Shown here in pieces: positions 30,501 to 35,496 of a stretch of 35,496 nucleotides of DNA. The notes below the pieces were generated by a model. It made no database searches. It was not told the origin of the DNA and saw only the letters and a list, made by a program, of their open reading frames with translations. Source of the stretch: a virus; the IMG/VR virus record IMGVR_UViG_3300050120_000081, positions 1 through 35,496 of that record. The stretch is one strand, 5' to 3'. The stretch's first letter is position 1. Each line of letters begins with the position of its first letter. The position numbers and the translations under genes are program-made.

Positions 30501-32446
30501 AGGGTCTCTCCCCACCGACGTTCAGCACCACCAGTTCGACAGTAGCCGTTCCCACCCTCCCTGCGGGTGCGACGGTGGTTGGAATCTATCCGTATGCCAC
30601 CGGTGCCAAGGGTGGCTCCATCGGCTCTGCCGCTGTAGTGACCTTCACCGCGAACTACAACAACGGTTCTCCCCACTCCTATGGTTTCAGCCTGAACGGA
30701 ACCTATGAGAACGCGGGTAACATCGGCACCAACCTCGCTTATCTGAACACGTTGACCTTCACAACATTCGCTGAAGCAACGCTCATCGGTGATGGTGGTT
30801 GGTACGCTGGGGTTGGCTCCTATGGTGCAGCGGTTGTCTACACCATCAGCGGGGGCACGCCTCCTAGCTCAACTGCTCTCCAGCAGTTGAACGCAACCGC
30901 ATGGGGTAACTTCAACACCGCTGCATCCGTGCAGGGTATTGAGCTTCGCTTCAACGCGGGAGACATCTCCACGCTGTCGCCTCCTCAGGCCGCTAACATC
31001 ACCGTGCAACTCACGCTCGATGGGGCACCTGTGGGAACCGTGCAGAACATCACGCTCTCGAATTGGGCTCAGAATTTCATCCTTGGTAACCCCAACTACA
31101 TCTGGGGTCTTAGCTCCCTCACGGGTGCTCAACTCACGGGGGGTGGTATGGGCTTCATCATCAATGGAAACCTGCCCACCAACTCGCAAATCAACATGAA
31201 CGCTATGACCGCCCAGATTTTCTACACTGACGGTACATGGACGTTCGTGGACATCTACACCGACCAGCAGTTGAATGAACAGTTGGTTGCACCTATCGCT
31301 CATCTCAACGACCCGCCTCCGGGACAGCTTGGCTCTATCGCCTCTCCATTCGTGGGTGGAACCCTCTGTGCCTATTGGCAGGGTCGTCAGTGGCTTGCAC
31401 AGGGTCAGTTCCTGTACTTTGATGCTGGTGCCGACTGCCTCAACGGTGACCCGCACCAGTCATGGCCTCCGGGCAACCGCTTTGAGTATCCGGGTACCAT
31501 CGTGGGCATCGCAGCCCTTGACCATGGCCTCGTGGTTCTTGGTGCGGACTACTTCGGTGTGGCTCTTGGTGGGCCGCAGACGCTGACCTTCTACCCGTTG
31601 GTCATCTCGAAGAATTTCGGAATCTCTTCACCCAATGCCATGTATCAGGATGGGCAGACCCTCCACGTCCTCACGACACAAGGTCAACTGTTCGAGATTA
31701 CCAACGGAGAGCGGGAGCTTGAGGGCCACGTGGTTGCGGATTACATCGCCTCTACGTTCCCACCAGCTTCCAGTTACCTTACGATGCATCGTAACGGCAA
31801 CGATGTTGGTCTCTTCATGGGCAATGGCTCTACCACCATGCTCCGCTATGGTTCGAACATTGGTGCGTGGTCGGTACCTGCTTACCCTGTGGGTGGCTTC
31901 AAGGCCATGGGCAGCATCGAGACCAGCATCGGCACTTACTCGCTGTGCATCGCTCCTGCATCGGCTCCGCTTACCTCGCCTCCGACGCCGAACTACATCA
32001 TGGCTCGGAACCTGAACGCATGGGCGGACACCAATGGGCCGTACACGTCTGCCTTCAGCCCCAACGGGGTTGGCATCGTCATCGGTTCTATCACCCTGAG
32101 TGGCCCCGGAGAAGCATTGGAGCCGGTGCAGCACATCCTTGGCTACTTCGATGCAGCGGGTGTGGGTGGAGCAGTCGATGTCCCGACCATCTCTCTGTTG
32201 CCGAACGAAATCAGTGCGGCTACTTCGGTCACGGGTTGGATTACCCTCCCCACCGACCAAGTGGTTCCTGAACCGCCTATCGGTACCATCCCATCCACTT
32301 CATTGCAGAGCCTCAGGTACCCCGTTTCCATGTGGAACTCACAGGCAAGCCAGTATATGCATCACCTACAAATCCGGTTGGTGTACCCGAACACCGATGC
32401 ACCGCACACCATCAAGGCTCTGGCGATTAAGTTTGACCAGAGTTAA
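27524..32446 (+). CDS. Giant tail structural protein, 1640 aa
   Basis: I choose the ATG at 27524 (MAKTPTPRPLEIPYFGTGFY), with AGAGGAACAA before it, rather than the in-frame start at 27503. The N-terminal 160 residues and the C-terminal 350 (LCAYWQGRQWLAQGQFLYFD, PGNRFEYPGTIVGIAALDHG, NGERELEGHVVADYIASTFP) resemble T7 gp12-like tail nozzle/tubular B proteins with beta-propeller character. In between lie inserted beta modules; one recurs four times (about 29205-29350, 29357-29570, 29700-29925, 30106-30330) with ITNVALTSNVVTFT, FLNGQTLTVAS and ANFTHANYGSAGDAG. Unusually long for gp12; insertions account for this. Fibre attachment is possible. Confidence 0.8.
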   Translation: MAKTPTPRPLEIPYFGTGFYTYRSQLFQPFRSMGVNIVSFHDAVLAGADMELSDLMEWVQRPGFTVFCTEPLSTGEIINQFYSARALNGTLLTMFDSNERLATFNGTTITTLYTKNTSAQGFINQVGNTTYFYDGVDAVRYDQTYGLTPNGIAAPTSTVDVSDTGGWLPDQPYAAGSVLLDYNGNVEYAANVSAGTSLLQDNTGVAAVNGTWWETVNGGAQWRTTGFATSGSYITPINSFIAQGFGFSLPTNAVILGVQVVFGTVAQFTTGANIVGASLFYNGAAIGTTRDPATPFLTITQTQTYGLSNDTWGATLTPAIVNDPSFGFGLSVQLYNQRVFIDAPFEMRVYYFIPTGTGGTAGVSGSTLPNWSALPGSYTTDGTMRWNNLGVMGQWIPLVAYTIPSVILDSNNNLQSVSVITAVAAYNNGHTYHSGDVVTYAGQYWTAQATITGVVPNSSVANVVTSGGTATYNYNWIQTPNPQTSGATVPVWNTVVGGQTNDGNLVWTNIGPGNILVNAGYSYGVCYRTMDGHLSTMSVPVPNQGTGPLLGGSPLATSNISSFSITSNIVTFISQQTFTKGEAVYVQGMLQGTYLNDHVFTVASAIPSASYSITNVALTSNVVTFTAVNSLAAGTQVTIQSLTGAAFLNGQTLTVASATGTTFTANFTHANYGSAGDAGTAIVVAQFTTGFTHADVASTPDVGTVNPVIATLNGTGTSDPRLQYVTNITEVAVTGNQVTLTCNNIFFPGNTILVTDLSLAAFLNDFTLLIATATPTQITAYFQTPDYPATPDTGLATFMGIEIYRTADGGGIWYQVGVAQPNQDSVTALPSSASNSGLGIPWQVTSELIGTGTGTGTTAAITNIALTSNVVTLTTSNQSFTAGQVVTVSNMGNNTFLNGANLTVLASGLTSTSFSAAFTHGNVSSVADAGFVSDNTAFTYAANQPYVTPGAGQYVVYCPAVDGSGALEESGLYFGTPWSFYGSQRACSGNGGKGLSPPTFSTTSSTVAVPTLPAGATVVGIYPYATGAKGGSIGSAAVVTFTANYNNGSPHSYGFSLNGTYENAGNIGTNLAYLNTLTFTTFAEATLIGDGGWYAGVGSYGAAVVYTISGGTPPSSTALQQLNATAWGNFNTAASVQGIELRFNAGDISTLSPPQAANITVQLTLDGAPVGTVQNITLSNWAQNFILGNPNYIWGLSSLTGAQLTGGGMGFIINGNLPTNSQINMNAMTAQIFYTDGTWTFVDIYTDQQLNEQLVAPIAHLNDPPPGQLGSIASPFVGGTLCAYWQGRQWLAQGQFLYFDAGADCLNGDPHQSWPPGNRFEYPGTIVGIAALDHGLVVLGADYFGVALGGPQTLTFYPLVISKNFGISSPNAMYQDGQTLHVLTTQGQLFEITNGERELEGHVVADYIASTFPPASSYLTMHRNGNDVGLFMGNGSTTMLRYGSNIGAWSVPAYPVGGFKAMGSIETSIGTYSLCIAPASAPLTSPPTPNYIMARNLNAWADTNGPYTSAFSPNGVGIVIGSITLSGPGEALEPVQHILGYFDAAGVGGAVDVPTISLLPNEISAATSVTGWITLPTDQVVPEPPIGTIPSTSLQSLRYPVSMWNSQASQYMHHLQIRLVYPNTDAPHTIKALAIKFDQS

Positions 32447-32488
32447 GTTCCACATGTTTGAAATCGCGAAAACGCGGTATTTACCTTC

Positions 32489-32950
32489 ATGAAAAGGTCA
32501 GACCCAGAGTACGTGAAGGAATACCGCAAGCGAAATGTAGATAAGTTACGGGCTCAAGGTAGAGAGTTCCAGACCAAGTGGTTGGAGAGAGACCCGAAAA
32601 ACAAAGAGTACGCCAAGGAAGCTTGTCGTCTTTATCGGCTGAACAACCCCGAGCGGTTTTTGTGGCTGTCAGCTAAGAAGAGAGCTAAGAAGAGAGCAAA
32701 GGAGCAGGGGCTACCGTTCAACGTGACTGTAGCTGACATTGTGATTCCGTCACACTGCCCAGTATTGGGGATTGAACTGGTGAGGGGCGACTACAACACT
32801 GCTCCGAGTCTCGACAAGATTGTTCCCGCTCTCGGTTACGTGAAGGGGAATGTCGCTGTGATTTCGAAGAGGGCAAACATGATTAAGAGCAACGCGAACG
32901 CAGAGGAATTGTCGCTTGTTCTGGAATACGTAAAGAGGGTCACACCATGA
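32489..32950 (+). CDS. Putative HNH-like endonuclease (phage SLDK/GYVKGN family), 153 aa
   Basis: N-terminal half is a highly basic helix (YRKRNVDKLRAQGREFQTKW, LSAKKRAKKRAKEQGLPFNV). The C-terminal half reads TVADIVIPSHCPVLGIELVR, TAPSLDKIVPALGYVKGNVA, VISKRANMIKSNANAEELSL. The set CPxLGxxL, PSLDxIxPxxGYxxGNVxVIS and RANxIKS is characteristic of phage proteins usually annotated as HNH-type endonucleases; N and H positions of the nuclease are less clear than in typical HNH. It has almost no ribosome binding site and lies between two structural genes, overlapping the next by ATGA. A free-standing homing endonuclease is likely. Confidence 0.7.
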   Translation: MKRSDPEYVKEYRKRNVDKLRAQGREFQTKWLERDPKNKEYAKEACRLYRLNNPERFLWLSAKKRAKKRAKEQGLPFNVTVADIVIPSHCPVLGIELVRGDYNTAPSLDKIVPALGYVKGNVAVISKRANMIKSNANAEELSLVLEYVKRVTP

Positions 32951-33435
32951 TTCCAAGTTGGGACAACTCGGGGACTAACTCTCTCCTCCGTCGCGGCTCC
33001 ATGGATAAGCCGAAGACTTCGTTCACCTACCCAGACGCCTTCAATGGCACCGCTCAGGTGAACCAGCTTCGTGTTGCGTCACAGCCTACGCCTATATCAA
33101 CCTTGAAGCGACCTACTCTCCAGAACACGGTACCAACGATTCCGAAGCCCATCACTGGGTTGAGGATTACTCGTGCTCCCATACCGGGAACCAACAATCT
33201 GAAGGTCAATGTCCACTTCAGCCGAGACCCGTCCGATGTCGCATACCAGTCGGCCAACATCTACCTGAAGCAAGCGAACGGCGGTCACTCTCTCGTGAGT
33301 TCGACGGCGGGTACTACCACTTCGTTTGTCACGGCTAAGACCGGTGCGTCCTCGACCATCACGGTGCAGAGCCAAGGCTCCGGTGCAGCCATCCCTGTGG
33401 CGAACTCCCCCGCCAAAGCCTTCAACCTTTTGTGA
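32947..33435 (+). CDS. Structural protein with fibronectin-like segment, 162 aa
   Basis: The ATGA overlap fixes the start. The N-terminal 70 residues are Pro/Thr-rich and look extended (TPISTLKRPTLQNTVPTIPK). Residues 75-160 look like a fibronectin III-type beta sandwich: GLRITRAPIPGTNNLKVNVH, SRDPSDVAYQSANIYLK, TTTSFVTAKTGASSTITVQS. Position between tail proteins suggests a virion component. No named family was recognised. Confidence 0.65.
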   Translation: MIPSWDNSGTNSLLRRGSMDKPKTSFTYPDAFNGTAQVNQLRVASQPTPISTLKRPTLQNTVPTIPKPITGLRITRAPIPGTNNLKVNVHFSRDPSDVAYQSANIYLKQANGGHSLVSSTAGTTTSFVTAKTGASSTITVQSQGSGAAIPVANSPAKAFNLL

Positions 33436-33456
33436 CTATGGCGTCCTTGTATGAGG
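33432..33456 (+). promoter_or_regulatory. Weaker copy of the (C/T)TGACT-N13-TTAGAG element
   Basis: GTGACT at 33432-33437, 13 bases, ATGAGG at 33451-33456, before the GNAT-like gene. The first half overlaps the end of the preceding gene. The spacing is right but both halves differ from consensus. Confidence 0.3.
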
Positions 33457-33462
33457 ACATTT

Positions 33463-33930
33463 ATGGAAACTCCCGAACTAAAAGCGAGTGGGCTTACCTT
33501 CAGATTCGCACAACCCTCCGACGCTGAGTCATTTACGCGATGGGCTGTTGAGAATCCGAAGATTCCCCACAAGGACATTCTCGCGTCGATGAAGGCGAAC
33601 AACCCCACATCGACCGTGTTGGTGATTGAAGAGAACGGGGTGCCGATTCTGTTTGCCCCCTTCTACTGCCAGATGAACTTGGCCTATCTCGGCTTCAACC
33701 CTGAGTACGAAGGCAAGATTCGATTGAAGGCGTTGAACGCACTCCAGTGGGCGATTGCATCGTTCGCATATGAGTTCGGCGTTCGCGAAGTGACCGTACA
33801 GACTTCGAAAGACTACCCGGTGGGTAAGTGGGCACTGAAGCATGGGTTCAAGGAAGAGAACCGTCAGACTTTCACCATGCGTGTGACTCCCATCAGCAAC
33901 CCGGATGAGGAGACCGCCGATGTGCAGTGA
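33463..33930 (+). CDS. GNAT-like acetyltransferase-fold protein, 155 aa
   Basis: The ATG at 33463 (METPELKASG) has ATGAGGACATTT before it; an ATG at 33451 would use that ribosome binding site as coding sequence. FRFAQPSDAESFTRWAVEN is a usual GNAT start (RxAxxxDxxxx). VLVIEENGVPILFAPFYCQM is the beta-hairpin, and KDYPVGKWALKHGFKEENRQ the C-terminal KxGFxxE segment. The acetyl-CoA loop (Q/RxxGxG/A) is not clear: the sequence there reads EYEGKIRLKALNALQWAIAS. Phage GNAT-like proteins near tail genes are common; their substrates are unknown. Eleven-base overlap with the next gene. Confidence 0.7.
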   Translation: METPELKASGLTFRFAQPSDAESFTRWAVENPKIPHKDILASMKANNPTSTVLVIEENGVPILFAPFYCQMNLAYLGFNPEYEGKIRLKALNALQWAIASFAYEFGVREVTVQTSKDYPVGKWALKHGFKEENRQTFTMRVTPISNPDEETADVQ

Positions 33931-34609
33931 AGCCAGTTCAACATCCGAAGACAATCTCAACGCCTCACAGGCGATGACGACCACGCTTCAGAACGACTAC
34001 AAGACCGCGTTCGCCAACAACCAAAGCATCCTTGGTGGTCTCACCACCACGTTGAACAACGCTGTCGCTAAGCCACAAGGCTTCACGTCACCGCAGATGG
34101 CTGCTCTTCGCACTGGAGCCATGGACACCACGACGGGTCAGTTCAATGCTGCCAAGGCTAACGCTGCGGCGGTTGCTGCTCGTTCGGGTGGGGATACTGC
34201 CTCCGGTGTGACGGGACAGGTTCAGGGACAGCTTGCTGGAGAGGAAGCTGCTACCGAGTCAGGCCAACAGAATGACATCACCAAGGCCAACGCCGAACTT
34301 CAGCAACAGAATTACTGGAAGGGTATCTCCGGTCTCTCGCAGGTCGCGTCTCAGTACAACCCAACTGGCTATGCTAGTGCGGGTGTTGCTTCCACCGATG
34401 CTACAACCGGTGCTGCCAAGCAGGTACAGAGTGAACAAGAACAGGATTGGCAGAACACCTTCGGGGTGGTCAAGGGCATCGCGGGTCTTGCATCCGCAGC
34501 CGCTGGGCCACTAGCTGGTGGCATAGGAAACATCGGTGGTGCCGACTCATCGTTTGGTGAGAAGGTCGGACAATTCTTCTCAGGAGCAGCAGGGGGCGGT
34601 AATGGCTAA
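33920..34609 (+). CDS. Virion-associated low-complexity protein, 229 aa
   Basis: The ATG at 33920 has GAGGAGACCGCC upstream. The protein is rich in Ala, Gly, Gln, Ser and Thr: helical QAMTTTLQNDYKTAFANNQS, AAKANAAAVAARSGGDTASG and YWKGISGLSQVASQYNPTGY. The C-terminus is a Gly/Ala hydrophobic stretch (GVVKGIAGLASAAAGPLAGG) that could insert in a membrane. This type occurs in internal virion or ejection proteins of podovirus-like phages. The assignment is from position and composition only. Confidence 0.6.
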   Translation: MCSEASSTSEDNLNASQAMTTTLQNDYKTAFANNQSILGGLTTTLNNAVAKPQGFTSPQMAALRTGAMDTTTGQFNAAKANAAAVAARSGGDTASGVTGQVQGQLAGEEAATESGQQNDITKANAELQQQNYWKGISGLSQVASQYNPTGYASAGVASTDATTGAAKQVQSEQEQDWQNTFGVVKGIAGLASAAAGPLAGGIGNIGGADSSFGEKVGQFFSGAAGGGNG

Positions 34610-35496
34610 CGACAACTCAATTGGAACAGACACAGGCCCAGCAGGGCCACAGCTACCGCAGCAAGCACCTTCGCCAACTCCCGGCCCTCAACTGGCCGCT
34701 CTTGGTTCTGCCATGAGTGCATCCGCTTACCCGGATGGTTCAGGTGGACAGGGTACCGATGTTCTACCTTCCGGTAATCCCGGCCCTGCACCTGTCACTC
34801 AGAACGGGGCTCAACCTGTACGTGTTGCACCGGGCACTCCTCACGCTGGACTGGTCAACATGATTCAGTCATTGGCCCTTGGGGTCGATGCCTTCGCTAC
34901 GTCTGCGGCCACAAAAGGTCAGCAGGGCGGTGTTGGTGAGGTTCAAGATTACTTCGCCAAGCAGCAAGCTCAGAAGCTTCAGGCCGAACAGGCTCAGCGG
35001 GAACAGGCAGAGAGCGACCTGCGTCTCAAGACGATGAACGCATCCCTGCTCATGAACCAGATGCAGTACCAGCACGCGATGATGATGTTCCCTACTCAGG
35101 TGAAGAACGCTCAGTTGGAACTTCAGAACAACACGGTCGATGCCTTCACCAAGGTAGCTTCCACAGCGAACTCGCTGGGCTATGACATGCAAGACCCCGC
35201 TCAGGCACAGGAAGCCCGTATGCGTATGGGCGTCGGTGATGCTACTCAGCAGCCGGGTGCTATCACCGTCCCGTTCGCCAAGGGTCAGGATACTCAGGCC
35301 GTCATGGACGCTCTCACGAAGTCCCTGCCTCCGGGTAAGAGCCTCACCGATTACACCGTCATGCCGACGTTCAACGATGGCACCCATGGTTCCGGTGGAC
35401 AGATTATCGCTGTACCTGCGAACGCTCCCATCATGACGATGGCTGCAACACCGCGTCAGATAGCTTCCTCCGAAGCTGAAGTGAAGTCGATGATTG
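34602..35496 (+). CDS. Virion-associated protein, Gln-rich coiled coil (partial, open at right edge)
   Basis: The ATG at 34602 overlaps the previous stop by eight bases, with AGGGGG upstream. The frame stays open to the window end, at least 298 residues. A Pro/Gly/Gln-rich N-terminus (GPAGPQLPQQAPSPTPGPQL) is followed by a helix LVNMIQSLALGVDAFATSAA and a long Gln/Glu-rich coiled coil (DYFAKQQAQKLQAEQAQREQ AESDLRLK). A folded part follows with GAITVPFAKGQDTQAVMDAL and GKSLTDYTVMPTFNDG. An internal virion or ejection protein is likely. The C-terminus is not in the window. Confidence 0.7.
   Translation, partial: MANDNSIGTDTGPAGPQLPQQAPSPTPGPQLAALGSAMSASAYPDGSGGQGTDVLPSGNPGPAPVTQNGAQPVRVAPGTPHAGLVNMIQSLALGVDAFATSAATKGQQGGVGEVQDYFAKQQAQKLQAEQAQREQAESDLRLKTMNASLLMNQMQYQHAMMMFPTQVKNAQLELQNNTVDAFTKVASTANSLGYDMQDPAQAQEARMRMGVGDATQQPGAITVPFAKGQDTQAVMDALTKSLPPGKSLTDYTVMPTFNDGTHGSGGQIIAVPANAPIMTMAATPRQIASSEAEVKSMI

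Overview
The window is part of a tailed double-stranded DNA phage genome (Caudoviricetes). Most predicted genes lie on the plus strand, closely packed, with many ATGA, TAATG or longer stop/start overlaps. The packaging and head module runs in the usual order: small terminase, large terminase, portal, scaffold, major capsid protein. It is followed by tail and fibre genes and then by virion proteins rich in Ala, Gly and Gln. The layout and the N4-gp56-like capsid suggest a podovirus-type virion. I see no integrase, DNA polymerase, endolysin or tRNA, so the window is an internal piece of a larger genome. The host cannot be named; moderately high GC and GGAG-type ribosome binding sites only say bacterial.

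Layout. 1-883: small plus-strand genes. 1024-1887: two minus-strand genes, a Lys/Ala-tailed basic protein and a putative helix-turn-helix protein. 2079-3142: a DNA-binding protein and a methyltransferase-like protein with an abnormal C-terminus. 3220-4151: a minus-strand pair, a zinc ribbon and a phage protein with a GLGQYRTGGHGRF motif. 4344-5592: three chained genes, at least two of them helix-turn-helix proteins. 5601-5751: a striking iteron/inverted-repeat array, a candidate replication origin or operator. 5752-6723: mostly non-coding, with one small acidic protein gene and several hairpins. 6724-8198: six small accessory genes. 8199-10083: a phage GroEL followed by a phage GroES, the reverse of the bacterial order. 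10062-18653: packaging and head genes. 18763-21151: putative homing endonuclease, histidine phosphatase and small zinc proteins. 21139-26946: fibre-like proteins, a holin-like protein and a tail/connector protein. 27070-35496: GIY-YIG endonuclease, a giant tail protein, a further putative endonuclease, a GNAT-like protein and virion proteins, the last cut by the window edge.

How the parts work together. GroEL and GroES lie directly upstream of, and overlap, the small terminase gene, so the chaperonin is probably made together with the virion proteins it may fold. A repeated element, (T/C)TGACT-N13-TTAGAG, stands before several structural gene groups and may be the late promoter of this phage. 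Three probable free-standing homing endonucleases, and one zinc-ribbon remnant, sit between structural genes. The GIY-YIG gene has its ribosome binding site buried in a hairpin. Other oddities are a one-base frameshift in a Cys-rich gene after the small terminase, a probable AUC start codon in a fibre gene, and an identical C-terminal peptide (TRIPGTY) on the large terminase and on a protein encoded two genes later.
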